A stretch of 25,230 nt of DNA from Sutterella parvirubra YIT 11816 (GCF_000250875.1 NZ_JH605020.1:15521-40750), one strand, 5' to 3'. Counted from the first letter of the stretch, positions 6,357 through 14,024 are shown. Notes: generated from the letters alone by a model not told the origin. Translations and numbers: made by a program.

Positions 6357-6384
6357 AAGGGAGCTTCGATGAGCTCCCTTTTTT
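6357..6384 (+). terminator. Intrinsic terminator of the second tRNA unit
   Basis: AAGGGAGCT (6357-6365) pairs perfectly with AGCTCCCTT (6372-6380) around a 6-base loop, followed by a six-T run (6379-6384). Confidence 0.9.
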
Positions 6385-6423
6385 CTTGTCGCCGGTCGGA
6401 CCCTCAAAAAGTCCGCCCGGCGG

Positions 6424-6452
6424 CTGATAAACCGTTGAGGGTTTGGTAAAAT
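6424..6452 (+). promoter_or_regulatory. Putative rpmF promoter with extended -10
   Basis: CTGATA (6424-6429) and TAAAAT (6447-6452) are 17 bp apart. The -10 is preceded by TG with one base between, giving TGGTAAAAT at 6444-6452. It lies 124 bp upstream of the rpmF start. The same TGNTAAAAT-like element occurs before fabD, acpP and lepA. Confidence 0.6.
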
Positions 6453-6576
6453 CCTCAACTTTCCGTTGGGGGCGACCCCTGCGGGAACACGTTTCCGGAA
6501 GTCCGCGTTCTGAGTTTTGCGAGTGCTCGGTGCGGACATTGAATCAATCACTCGTAGTTCATACGTGGGGTTTGCC

Positions 6577-6759
6577 ATGGCTGTTCAGCAGAACAAGAAA
6601 TCCACCTCGAAGCGCGGTAACCACCGTGCTCACGACTTTTTGACCAACCCGCCCACCGCCATCGAAGCGACGACGGGTGAAGTCCATCGCCGTCACCACA
6701 TCAGCCCGACCGGTTTCTACCGCGGCAAGAAGGTGATCGCGACCAAGGCCGACGAATAA
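6577..6759 (+). CDS. rpmF: 50S ribosomal protein L32
   Basis: This is a structural protein of the large ribosomal subunit. It has 60 residues, the usual length for a proteobacterial L32. It opens [14 protein letters not shown], followed by NHRAHD and [21 protein letters not shown], all typical of the family. The protein is strongly basic. The ATG at 6577 is chosen because it gives the conserved MAVQ start, although the same frame stays open upstream to 6517. The Shine-Dalgarno is poor (GTGGGG about 7 bases upstream). In most Burkholderiales rpmF follows a DUF177 (yceD) gene and precedes plsX, and neither is present here. Confidence 0.96.
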   Translation: MAVQQNKKSTSKRGNHRAHDFLTNPPTAIEATTGEVHRRHHISPTGFYRGKKVIATKADE

Positions 6760-7215
6760 TTCGTCAGCGCCCGATCCGGGATGCCCGAAGCAGGGGCGGC
6801 GACAGAAGCTTCCGTCGTTCGTTCCGCAGACCGCAAAGCGGTTCGAGCCTCCCTGCGTTTCCGCAAGTCTTTGCGCGCATGATGCAACGCGCGAACCCCA
6901 CGGTGAGAACTAGAGTTGCTCTCGTGTGAAGGTTTCCAGAGATCAGGGAGACGAGGAATCGAAGGCTGCGGCGACGGCGATGCCGCCCGCGGGTTTTCCG
7001 GTGAAGCGAAGAAAAAGGGAATGATCCTTCGGGGTTGTTCCCTTTTTTGTTGCCCTGCGTCCGGCGCTTCGCCCGCCGCTGTGGGCTTCCGGCCTCATCC
7101 GTACGCCTCATGAAGGTCACGCGTTGTTGCAAATCCCGGGGTTTCTCCTTGGGGTACCCGGGTGCGGCCCGTTAACATTCGTCTCCAACTACACCGCCGG
7201 ATGGATCAGACAACC
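6760..7215 (+). other. Noncoding stretch between rpmF and fabH (position normally held by plsX)
   Basis: I find no protein gene in these 456 bases. The short frames have no Shine-Dalgarno and show no PlsX motif such as DAMGGD. The first part could be a long 3' tail of the rpmF mRNA or an independent small RNA ending at the terminator at 7012-7048. It includes a GCGCG/CGCGC inverted repeat near 6877-6897. The part after 7049 must hold the fabH promoter, but no clear -35/-10 pair was found. TTGGGG and TAACAT at about 18-bp spacing near 7150-7180 is a weak candidate. Confidence 0.6.
7012..7048 (+). terminator. Intrinsic terminator with UUCG loop upstream of fabH
   Basis: AAAAAGGGAA (7012-7021) pairs with TTCCCTTTTT near 7038-7047. 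An inner ATCC/GGGT stem is closed by a TTCG tetraloop (7028-7031), and six T run through 7043-7048. It ends the rpmF transcript or a small RNA. Confidence 0.88.
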
Positions 7216-8199
7216 ATGTACTCGAGAATCATCGCCACGGGGGCGGCTCTCCCCGCGCACCGCGTCACGAACGACGAGCTCGCCGCCCGTCTGCTGCGGG
7301 ACGGCATCGAAACGAACGACGAATGGATCCGCACCCGCACCGGGATCGAAGCGCGCCGCTTCTGCGACCCCACGCAGGGCGAAGGGACGACGTCGCTCGC
7401 CGTCGCGGCCGCCCGCGAAGCGCTCGGCCGCTCGGGGCTCGACGCCTCCGAAATCGACCTCATCATCGTGGCGACGACCACTCCCGACCGGATCTTCCCG
7501 TCGACCGCGGCCCAGGTGCAGGCCGCGATCGGCGCGCCCGGCTGCGCGGCCTTCGACGTGCAGGCCGTCTGCGCGGGCTTCATCTATGCGTTGAACGCCG
7601 CCGACGCGATGCTGCGGGCCGGCCCCTACCGTCATGCGATCGTGATCGGCGCCGAGACGCTCTCGCGCGTCGTCGACTTCAAGGACCGCTCGACCTGCGT
7701 GCTCTTCGGCGACGGCGCGGGCGCCGTCGTGATGTCCGCTTCGTCCGACCCGGGGGTCCTCGCCGCGCGCATGTACGCGGACGGGCGCCACGACGAAAAG
7801 GTCCTGGGGTTGGATGCGAAGTTGGTCGAAGGCCGGATCGTCGGCGACCCCTTCATCCGCATGGACGGCCGTCAGGTCTTCAAGCTCGCGGTCGAGGGGC
7901 TCACGACTTCCGCGAAGGAGGTCGCGTCGCTCGCGTGCGTGAGGACTGAGGACGTCGCGCTCTTCGTCCCGCACCAGGCGAACCTGCGCATCATGAGCAT
8001 GGTCGCGCACAAGTTGGGGATTCCTGAGGAGCGCATGGTGAAGACCGTCGCCGAGCACGGGAACACGTCCGCGGCGAGCGTGCCGCTCGCCTTGGACCAC
8101 GCCGTCCGGAACGGCATGGTGAAGTCGGGCGAACTCGTCCTTCTGCAGGCGGTCGGCGCCGGCATGGCCTGGGGCTCCGCCCTCGTGCGCTGGGCCTGA
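7216..8199 (+). CDS. fabH: Beta-ketoacyl-ACP synthase III
   Basis: FabH starts fatty-acid synthesis by condensing acetyl-CoA with malonyl-ACP. From ATG 7216 it has 327 residues (E. coli 317). The catalytic triad is complete: C119 in DVQAVCAGF, H253 in VPHQANLRI and N283 in HGNTSAAS. Other family marks are NDEWIRTRTGI near residues 34-44, LFGDGAGAVV near 163-172 and the C-terminal GAGMAWGSALVRW. ATG 7216 gives the usual MYSRIIATG start. An in-frame ATG at 7201 would add only five residues, and neither start has a strong Shine-Dalgarno (GGA about 10 bases before 7216). fabD follows after 213 bp, a gap that may contain its own promoter. The upstream neighbour plsX is missing. Confidence 0.95.
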   Translation: MYSRIIATGAALPAHRVTNDELAARLLRDGIETNDEWIRTRTGIEARRFCDPTQGEGTTSLAVAAAREALGRSGLDASEIDLIIVATTTPDRIFPSTAAQVQAAIGAPGCAAFDVQAVCAGFIYALNAADAMLRAGPYRHAIVIGAETLSRVVDFKDRSTCVLFGDGAGAVVMSASSDPGVLAARMYADGRHDEKVLGLDAKLVEGRIVGDPFIRMDGRQVFKLAVEGLTTSAKEVASLACVRTEDVALFVPHQANLRIMSMVAHKLGIPEERMVKTVAEHGNTSAASVPLALDHAVRNGMVKSGELVLLQAVGAGMAWGSALVRWA

Positions 8200-8309
8200 T
8201 GAGTCTTCGAGGTGAAGGGCGCTGAAAACCTCTTGACCCACGCGCCCGACACCGCGCAAACTCGGGGCTAACCATAGGCCGAAGGGGTGAGTTTGGGGTG
8301 CCCCGGCGC

Positions 8310-8318
8310 TGATAAACT
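8310..8318 (+). promoter_or_regulatory. Putative extended -10 of a fabD promoter
   Basis: TGATAAACT fits the extended -10 pattern TGNTATAAT with two mismatches. It lies 95 bp before the fabD start in the 213-bp fabH-fabD gap. A good -35 is not visible. The hairpin GAACCgCCC/GGGgGGTTC near 8381-8403 lies between it and the start codon. Confidence 0.4.
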
Positions 8319-8412
8319 CCACCCCGATCCGAACCGAACACCACAGGGAAGGGCCTTCTCAGAGCCCGTCCCTCCACCCACAGGAACCGCCCTACGGGGG
8401 TTCTCTTCCAAG

Positions 8413-9348
8413 ATGCGCATTGCTTTCGTTTTCCCCGGTCAGGGGAGCCAGACCGTCGGCATGCTTTCGGGCTTTGCCGGGAACGCCGCCGTCGAAGACA
8501 TCATGAACCGCGCGGACGCCGCGTTGAGCTTCCCGCTCACCCGCCTCATCGCTGAGGGTCCCGCCGAAGAACTCGGCCTCACGGTCAACACCCAGCCCGC
8601 GATGCTCGCGAGCTCGGTCGCGTTCCTTGAAGCCTGGCGCGCGGCGGGCGGCCCCGAACCCGAGGTTCTGGCCGGGCGCTCCCTCGGGGAATACTCCGCG
8701 CTCACCGCCGCCGGGGTCTTCACGCTCGAAGACGCCGTCCGGCTCGTCCGATTCCGCGCCGAAGCCATGCAGAGCGCCGTGCCCGTGGGCGTGGGCGGCA
8801 TGGCCGCCATTATTGGTTTGAGCGACGACGACGTCCGTGCGGCCTGCGCGGAAGCGGCGTCCGTCGGCACCGTCGAAGCCGTCAACTTCAACGCCCCCGG
8901 TCAGGTCGTGATCGCGGGTGAGAAGGCCGCTCTCGACGCCGCGATCGACGCCGCCAAGGCCCGCGGCTGCCGCCGCGCGATCGTCCTTCCCGTCTCCGCC
9001 CCCTTCCACTCGAGCATGCTCGAGCCCGCCGCGGAAAAGCTCGCGGCGAAGCTGGAGACGGTCGCGATGAACGCCCCCGCGATCCCCGTCATCCACAACG
9101 TCGACGTGGAAACGCACGCCGACGTCGCGGAAATCCGCACGGCACTCGCGCGCCAGGCGGCGTCGGCCGTCCAGTGGGTGAAGACGATCGAACGCATGAA
9201 GGCGGAAGGCGTCACGCACGTCGTCGAATGCGGTCCGGGGAAGGTTCTGACCGGCATGATCCGCCGCATCGCCCCCGAACTCGCGACCTTCAACATCACC
9301 GACGCCGATTCGCTCGCGGCAACGCTCGAAGCGGTCAAGGCCGAATAA
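8413..9348 (+). CDS. fabD: Malonyl-CoA:ACP transacylase
   Basis: FabD moves malonyl groups from CoA to acyl carrier protein. It has 311 residues (E. coli 309) and starts MRIAFVFPGQGSQ, the usual FabD N-terminus. The nucleophile is S90 in AGRSLGEYSA, the carboxylate-binding arginine is R115 in LVRFRAEAMQ, and the partner histidine is H199 in VSAPFHSSM. The normal GHSLG motif reads GRSLG here, because the codon before the serine is CGC. The ATG at 8413 is chosen because it gives the conserved start. The same frame is open back to 8287, but nothing there resembles FabD. No strong Shine-Dalgarno is visible (GGGGG about 15 bases upstream). fabG follows after 20 bp. Confidence 0.95.
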   Translation: MRIAFVFPGQGSQTVGMLSGFAGNAAVEDIMNRADAALSFPLTRLIAEGPAEELGLTVNTQPAMLASSVAFLEAWRAAGGPEPEVLAGRSLGEYSALTAAGVFTLEDAVRLVRFRAEAMQSAVPVGVGGMAAIIGLSDDDVRAACAEAASVGTVEAVNFNAPGQVVIAGEKAALDAAIDAAKARGCRRAIVLPVSAPFHSSMLEPAAEKLAAKLETVAMNAPAIPVIHNVDVETHADVAEIRTALARQAASAVQWVKTIERMKAEGVTHVVECGPGKVLTGMIRRIAPELATFNITDADSLAATLEAVKAE

Positions 9349-9368
9349 ATCGAAAAGGGACACTCCCC

Positions 9369-10136
9369 ATGGAACACCAGATCTTCTCGAACGAAGCGCT
9401 CCAAGACCGCGTCGTTCTCATCACCGGCGCCTCCCGAGGGATCGGCGCCGCCGTCCTCGAAGCCTTCGCCCGTGCTGGCGCCGTCGTGATCGGCACGGCG
9501 ACCTCCGACTCGGGCGCCGAACGCATCACGGCCAAGATCGCCGAAGCGGGCGGCCGCGGCCGGGGCGTCGTGCTGAACGTCTGCGACGCGGAAGCGTCGG
9601 CCGCGCTTGTAGCCAAGATCGTCGAAGAGGAAGGCCGCATCGACGTCCTCGTCAACAACGCCGGGATCACGCGCGACACGTTGGCGCTTCGCATGAAGGA
9701 CGAGCAGTGGGACGAAGTGATCGAGACGGACCTGACCGCCGCCTTCCGCTTGGCGCGCGCCTGCATCCGCCCGATGATGAAGCAGCGCCAGGGCGCCATC
9801 ATCTCGATCACGAGCGTCGTGGGCGCGATGGGGAACGCCGGTCAGGCGAACTACGCCGCCGCGAAGGCGGGTTTGATCGGCATGTCGAAGTCGCTCGCGC
9901 GCGAAATCGGCTCCCGCGGGATTACGGTGAACTGCGTCGCTCCGGGCTTCATCGACACCGACATGACGCGTGAGCTCCCGGAAGCCCACCGCGACGCGCT
10001 TCTCGCGCAGATCCCCCTGGGCCGCCTCGGCCGAACGGATGACATCGCCAACGCCTGCCTCTTCTTGGCGAGCGACGCCGGCCGCTACGTGACGGGCACG
10101 ACGCTTCACGTCAACGGCGGCATGTTTATGGGGTGA
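9369..10136 (+). CDS. fabG: 3-oxoacyl-ACP reductase
   Basis: FabG is an NADPH-dependent short-chain dehydrogenase that reduces 3-oxoacyl-ACP in each elongation round. It has 255 residues. The nucleotide loop is TGASRGIG (19-26), and NNAG is at 96-99. The catalytic S149, Y162 and K166 (in SVVGAMGNAGQANYAAAK) match E. coli S138/Y151/K155 with a constant offset of 11. At the same offset the fourth tetrad residue, N110 of E. coli, is D121 here (ETDLTAAF, codon GAC). It ends VNGGMFMG, as in the family. The ATG at 9369 has GGGA about 8 bases upstream and lies 20 bp after fabD, so the two are cotranscribed. Confidence 0.95.
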   Translation: MEHQIFSNEALQDRVVLITGASRGIGAAVLEAFARAGAVVIGTATSDSGAERITAKIAEAGGRGRGVVLNVCDAEASAALVAKIVEEEGRIDVLVNNAGITRDTLALRMKDEQWDEVIETDLTAAFRLARACIRPMMKQRQGAIISITSVVGAMGNAGQANYAAAKAGLIGMSKSLAREIGSRGITVNCVAPGFIDTDMTRELPEAHRDALLAQIPLGRLGRTDDIANACLFLASDAGRYVTGTTLHVNGGMFMG

Positions 10137-10163
10137 CGCGCGCTCGCAGCGCCCCCGGTGCTC

Positions 10164-10172
10164 TGTTAAAAT
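10164..10172 (+). promoter_or_regulatory. Putative extended -10 of an acpP promoter
   Basis: TGTTAAAAT, an extended -10, lies 89 bp upstream of acpP in the 124-bp fabG-acpP gap. No good -35 is seen at 17 bp, as expected when an extended -10 compensates. ATATTC occurs twice just downstream (10171-10176 and 10181-10186), which could be an operator half-site pair or chance. A separate acpP promoter would fit the large amounts of ACP that cells need. Confidence 0.45.
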
Positions 10173-10260
10173 ATTCGACCATATTCAAATTCAATAGGCT
10201 CTCCGGACGCCCGGGCGGCCTGCTTACAACAAGTCAAAAGACCCGTACGGAGATATCCAA

Positions 10261-10500
10261 ATGGAAGACATTGAACTGAAGGTGAAGAAGATCGTTGCCG
10301 AACAGCTCGGCATCAAGGAAGAGGACATCAAGAACGAATCCTCCTTCATCGAAGATCTCGGCGCCGACTCGCTCACGACCGTTGAAATGTCGCTCGCCCT
10401 CGAAGACGCCTTCGGCATCGAAATCCCCGACACCGAGCAGGAAAACCTCCGCACGGTTCAGCAGGCGATCGACTTCGTGAAGGGCGCCGTCGCCAAGTAA
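10261..10500 (+). CDS. acpP: Acyl carrier protein
   Basis: This is the small acidic carrier of growing acyl chains. It has 79 residues and a four-helix ACP fold pattern. The phosphopantetheine attachment site is S37 in [10 protein letters not shown], and [12 protein letters not shown] follows near residues 52-63. The ATG has GGAG at about 10 bases upstream. AcpS, which modifies S37, is not encoded in this window although it is often linked to pdxJ. acpP is followed by a strong hairpin before fabF, which may allow a higher acpP than fabF transcript level. Confidence 0.98.
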   Translation: MEDIELKVKKIVAEQLGIKEEDIKNESSFIEDLGADSLTTVEMSLALEDAFGIEIPDTEQENLRTVQQAIDFVKGAVAK

Positions 10501-10549
10501 GGCGCACGCACTTCAACCGGCGCGGGAGAGAAACCCCGTGCACCCGACG

Positions 10550-10577
10550 GATGGGACCTTCAAAAGAGGGTCCCATC
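10550..10577 (+). terminator. Hairpin between acpP and fabF (probable partial terminator/processing site)
   Basis: GATGGGACCTTC (10550-10561) pairs with GAGGGTCCCATC (10566-10577) over 12 bases with one wobble and an AAAA loop. No T run follows. A second palindrome, GGGATGCATCCC (10591-10602), lies just downstream. This placement could lower fabF relative to acpP. Confidence 0.6.
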
Positions 10578-10667
10578 GTCTTATGGGGGCGGGATGCATC
10601 CCCCGCATCCGTTAATCCGTTCGGGCCTCCCGGCCCGGGCGCAGCGAACAGAATCAAAGGGACTCAC

Positions 10668-11906
10668 ATGACCAATCGACGTGTCGTCGTCACCGGGCTC
10701 GGGATGGTTTCCCCGCTCGGCAACGATCTCGAAACGAGTTGGAAGGCCGCGCTCGAAGGCGTCTGCGGCATCGACCGCGTGACGCGCTTCGACGCCTCGG
10801 CGCTCGGCAGCCAGATCGCCGGCGAAGTCAAGGACTTCGACCCTTCGAAGTACCTGGGCGTGCAGGAAATCCGCCGCTTCGACCGGTTCGTCCACTTCGG
10901 CGTCGCCGCCGGCCTCATGGCCTTGGAAGACTCCGGCCTGGAGATCACCGACGAGCTCGCCCCGGAAGTGGGCGTCGCGATCGGCTCCGGGATCGGGGGC
11001 CTCCCCGTCATCTGCGCGAACCACGATGCGCTGCGCGACCGCGGTCCCCGCCGCATCTCGCCCTTCATGATCCCCGGGAGCATCATCAACATGACCTCGG
11101 GTCAGCTCGCGATCATGAAGAACCTCCAGGGCCCGAACATCGCCCACGTGACCGCCTGCTCGACGGGCCTGCACGCGATCGGCGAAGCCATGCACATCAT
11201 CCGCCGCGGCGACGCCGTCGCGATGGTGGCGGGCGGCGCCGAAGCGACCGTGCACGAGCTCGCCATGGGCGCCTTCGACGCGATGCGCGCGCTCTCGCGC
11301 CGTAACGACGACCCGAAGACGTCCTCGCGCCCCTTCGACAAGGACCGCGACGGCTTCGTGATGGGTGAGGGTGCGGGCGTGCTCGTTTTGGAAGAACTCG
11401 AACACGCCCTGGCGCGCGGCGCGAAGATCTACGCCGAAGTCGTGGGCTACGGGCTCACGGGCGACGCGCACCACATCACGACCCCGTCGATGGAAGGCCC
11501 CGCGCGCTGCATGCGCATGGCGCTCCGGAACGCCGGGATCACGCCCGGTGCGGTCGACTACCTGAACGCCCACGGCACGTCGACCCCGGTGGGCGACGTG
11601 AACGAAGTGAAGGCGATCAAGGAAGTCTTCGGCGAGCACGCGAAGAAAATCGTCGTCAACTCGACGAAGTCGATGACGGGCCACCTCTTGGGCGGCGCCG
11701 GCGGCGTCGAATCCGTCTTCACCGTGATGGCCGTCGCGAACCAGGTTTCGCCCCCGACCATCAACGTCTTCGAGCAGGATCCCGAGTGCGACGTCGACGT
11801 CTGCGCCAACGCCGCGCGCGAAATGACGATCCGCTACGCGATGAAGAATTCGTTCGGCTTCGGCGGGACGAACTCGACCGTCATCTACAAGCGCTTCGAG
11901 AAGTAA
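10668..11906 (+). CDS. fabF: Beta-ketoacyl-ACP synthase II
   Basis: FabF elongates acyl-ACP by decarboxylative condensation with malonyl-ACP. It has 412 residues (E. coli 413). The catalytic Cys-His-His set is C164 in TACSTGLHA, H302 in NAHGTSTPVGD and H339 in SMTGHLLGGAGG. It ends in the family motif KNSFGFGGTN. The ATG at 10668 has GGGA 5 bases upstream and gives the conserved MTNRRVVVTGLGMVSPLG start. The frame also stays open upstream to 10551, but that part overlaps the acpP-fabF hairpins and is unlikely to be translated. It is the last fab gene, with a good terminator at 11955-11994. Confidence 0.96.
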   Translation: MTNRRVVVTGLGMVSPLGNDLETSWKAALEGVCGIDRVTRFDASALGSQIAGEVKDFDPSKYLGVQEIRRFDRFVHFGVAAGLMALEDSGLEITDELAPEVGVAIGSGIGGLPVICANHDALRDRGPRRISPFMIPGSIINMTSGQLAIMKNLQGPNIAHVTACSTGLHAIGEAMHIIRRGDAVAMVAGGAEATVHELAMGAFDAMRALSRRNDDPKTSSRPFDKDRDGFVMGEGAGVLVLEELEHALARGAKIYAEVVGYGLTGDAHHITTPSMEGPARCMRMALRNAGITPGAVDYLNAHGTSTPVGDVNEVKAIKEVFGEHAKKIVVNSTKSMTGHLLGGAGGVESVFTVMAVANQVSPPTINVFEQDPECDVDVCANAAREMTIRYAMKNSFGFGGTNSTVIYKRFEK

Positions 11907-11954
11907 TCGAACGCGCCCGTTGACGCGAACCCCGAAACCCGTCCGGAGCACCGA

Positions 11955-11994
11955 CCCGGGCGGGTTTTGTTTTCTGCGAAGAGAAAGGCGCCCA
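11955..11994 (+). terminator. Intrinsic terminator after fabF
   Basis: AAACCCGTCC (11955-11964) pairs with GGGCGGGTTT (11978-11987) with one wobble, followed by TTTTGTTTT. It closes the fab cluster. Confidence 0.85.
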
Positions 11995-12216
11995 CCCCGG
12001 CCGGAACCTCAAGCCCGCGCGTGATTTCGTCGGCGGGCCCGGGGCCTCCTTTGCTAAAATGATCCGTTCTCGGGACGCTTCCCAACGTGGCGGCGCCCCC
12101 TTTCGGCGCGCCCCGCAGGCAGGGGAGGTCAGACAATGACTTCCCGCCATCCCCTCCGACCCCATTCCTGACGGGAAGCCCGGGCCGCGCCCTCCGATTC
12201 CCAATACAGATCGACG
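11995..12216 (+). promoter_or_regulatory. lepA promoter and leader region
   Basis: An extended -10, TGCTAAAAT, lies at 12052-12060, with no clear -35. The transcript would begin near 12067 and have a leader of about 150 nt before lepA. The leader includes a mini-ORF at 12136-12171 and GC-rich inverted repeats, for example GGGGAGG at 12122-12128 against CCCCTCC about 30 bases later, which could sequester the mini-ORF Shine-Dalgarno. In many betaproteobacteria rpoE-rseA-rseB-mucD lies in this position, and I see no trace of it. Confidence 0.5.
12136..12171 (+). CDS. Candidate 11-residue leader peptide upstream of lepA
   Basis: ATG at 12136 opens the frame MTSRHPLRPHS and ends with TGA at 12169-12171. 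It is preceded by GGAGGT (12124-12129) at a 6-base spacing, close to the ideal Shine-Dalgarno and much better than the one before lepA. The lepA start is 45 bp downstream. The peptide is rich in Arg, Pro and His and includes a CGA codon. It is too short to be judged by composition and might not be translated. Confidence 0.35.
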   Translation: MTSRHPLRPHS

Positions 12217-14010
12217 ATGCAGAACATCCGGAATTTTTCCATCATCGCCCACATCGACCACGGCAAGTCCACGCTCGCCGACCGACTCATTCAGCGCTGC
12301 GGTGGGCTCTCCGACCGCGAGATGAGCGAGCAGGTCCTGGACAGCATGGACCTGGAGCGTGAGCGCGGCATCACCATCAAGGCGCAGACCGCGGCGCTCA
12401 AGTACAAAGCGAAGGACGGTCAGGTCTATGAGCTGAACCTCATCGACACCCCGGGGCACGTCGACTTCTCGTACGAAGTGAGCCGGTCGCTCTCCGCCTG
12501 CGAAGGCGCGCTTTTGGTGGTCGACGCCACGCAGGGCGTCGAAGCGCAGACCGTGGCGAACTGCTACACGGCGATCGACCTGGGCGTGGAAGTCATCCCG
12601 GTTTTGAACAAGATGGACCTCGGCTCCGCCAACCCGGAAGGCGCCGCGGAAGAGATCGAGGACGTGATCGGGATCGACGCGACCGATGCGATTCCGTGCT
12701 CGGCCAAAACCGGCATGGGGATCGATGACATTCTGGAGCGCGTCGTGAGGGACGTGCCCCCGCCCAAAGGCGACCCCGAGTCGCCCTTGCAGGCTCTCAT
12801 CATCGACAGCTGGTTCGACAACTACGTCGGCGTCGTCATGCTCGTGCGCGTCGTGAACGGGACGCTCCGCCCCAAGGACAAGATCCAGCTGATGGCGACG
12901 GGCGCCAACCACTTGTGCGAGCAGGTCGGAGTCTTCACGCCCAAGAGCCAGCAGCGCACCGAACTCACCGCGGGTGAGGTGGGCTTCGTCATCGCCGGCA
13001 TCAAGGAACTGAAGGACGCCCGCGTGGGCGACACGATCACGCATTCCTACAAGCCCGCGACCGAACCCGTCCCCGGCTTCAAGGAAGTGAAGCCCCAGGT
13101 CTTCGCCGGGCTCTACCCGGTGGAGAGCAACCAGTACGAAGCGCTCCGCGAAGCGTTGACGAAGCTGCAGCTGAACGACGCCGCTCTGAAGTTCGAACCC
13201 GAAGTCTCCCAGGCGTTGGGCTTCGGTTTCCGCGCGGGCTTCCTCGGCCTCCTTCACATGGACATCGTGCAGGAGCGCTTGGAGCGCGAATACGACATGG
13301 ACCTCATCACGACGGCGCCTTCCGTCGTCTATGAGGTCCTGATGACGAACGGCGAAGTCGTTCAGGTCGAAAACCCCTCGAAGCTCCCGCCCGTCGACAA
13401 GATCGAAGAGATCCGCGAGCCGATCGACACCGTCACGATCTTCGTGCCGGACGAGTACGTCGGCGCCGTGATGAAGCTCTGTCAGGAAAAGCGCGGCGTG
13501 CAGACGAACCTCGCCTACCACGGGCGTCAGGTGCACCTGACGTACGATCTGCCGCTCGCGGAAATCGTGCTCGACTTCTTCGACCGCATGAAGTCGATGA
13601 CCCGCGGCTACGCCTCGATGGACTACGAATTCAAGGAATACCGCGCCTCCGACGTCGTGCGCGTCGACATGCTGATCAACGGGGACCGCGTCGACGCGCT
13701 CTCCTCGATCCTGCACCGCTCGAACGCGATCCCGCGCGGCCGAGAAATCGTGCAGCGCCTGCGCGGCCTCATTCCGCGTCAGATGTACGAAGTCTCGATC
13801 CAGGCCGCGATCGGCGCCAACATCATCGCCCGCGAAAACGTGAAGGCCCTGCGCAAGAACGTGCTCGCGAAGTGCTACGGCGGCGACATCACGCGTAAGC
13901 GCAAGTTGCTCGAAAAGCAGAAGGCCGGCAAGAAGCGCATGAAGCAGGTCGGTTCGGTTGAGATTCCGCAGGAAGCGTTCCTCGCCATCCTGCAGGTCGA
14001 CGAAAAGTAA
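12217..14010 (+). CDS. lepA: Elongation factor 4 (LepA GTPase)
   Basis: LepA is a ribosome-associated GTPase that affects initiation and elongation under stress. It has 597 residues, the family norm. The GTPase motifs are AHIDHGKST (11-19), RGITIK for switch I, DTPGH and NKMD. Domains II, III and V and the LepA-specific C-terminal domain follow, the last including the conserved segments [15 protein letters not shown] and [18 protein letters not shown]. The ATG at 12217 gives the standard [17 protein letters not shown] start but has no clear Shine-Dalgarno. A mini-ORF with a strong one lies 45 bp upstream. lepB follows after 14 bp with its own GGAG, as in most proteobacteria. Confidence 0.97.
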   Translation: MQNIRNFSIIAHIDHGKSTLADRLIQRCGGLSDREMSEQVLDSMDLERERGITIKAQTAALKYKAKDGQVYELNLIDTPGHVDFSYEVSRSLSACEGALLVVDATQGVEAQTVANCYTAIDLGVEVIPVLNKMDLGSANPEGAAEEIEDVIGIDATDAIPCSAKTGMGIDDILERVVRDVPPPKGDPESPLQALIIDSWFDNYVGVVMLVRVVNGTLRPKDKIQLMATGANHLCEQVGVFTPKSQQRTELTAGEVGFVIAGIKELKDARVGDTITHSYKPATEPVPGFKEVKPQVFAGLYPVESNQYEALREALTKLQLNDAALKFEPEVSQALGFGFRAGFLGLLHMDIVQERLEREYDMDLITTAPSVVYEVLMTNGEVVQVENPSKLPPVDKIEEIREPIDTVTIFVPDEYVGAVMKLCQEKRGVQTNLAYHGRQVHLTYDLPLAEIVLDFFDRMKSMTRGYASMDYEFKEYRASDVVRVDMLINGDRVDALSSILHRSNAIPRGREIVQRLRGLIPRQMYEVSIQAAIGANIIARENVKALRKNVLAKCYGGDITRKRKLLEKQKAGKKRMKQVGSVEIPQEAFLAILQVDEK

Positions 14011-14024
14011 GGAGAGGCTCCAAA

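Noticed and set aside
5605..6578. Minus-strand frames with repeated SGRRVSNSRPQPWQGCALP
   Set aside because: This peptide is the translation of the antisense of tRNA-Gly genes, a well-known false protein.
6905..7048. 6S RNA, 4.5S SRP RNA or tmRNA in the rpmF-fabH gap
   Set aside because: I looked for their conserved sequence blocks, such as the SRP GGTCAGGTCCGGAAGG core and the tmRNA tag, and saw none.
6764..7132. 122-codon minus-strand frame in the rpmF-fabH gap
   Set aside because: Arg-rich low-complexity translation, no start site support, and it overlaps the plus-strand terminator.
10551..10667. N-terminal extension of FabF
   Set aside because: The frame is open, but it runs through two hairpins, lacks a Shine-Dalgarno at 10551, and the conserved FabF start at 10668 has one.
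11881..13716. 611-codon minus-strand open frame over the fabF end and lepA
   Set aside because: It is antisense to lepA and crosses a terminator and the lepA leader. No recognisable protein.
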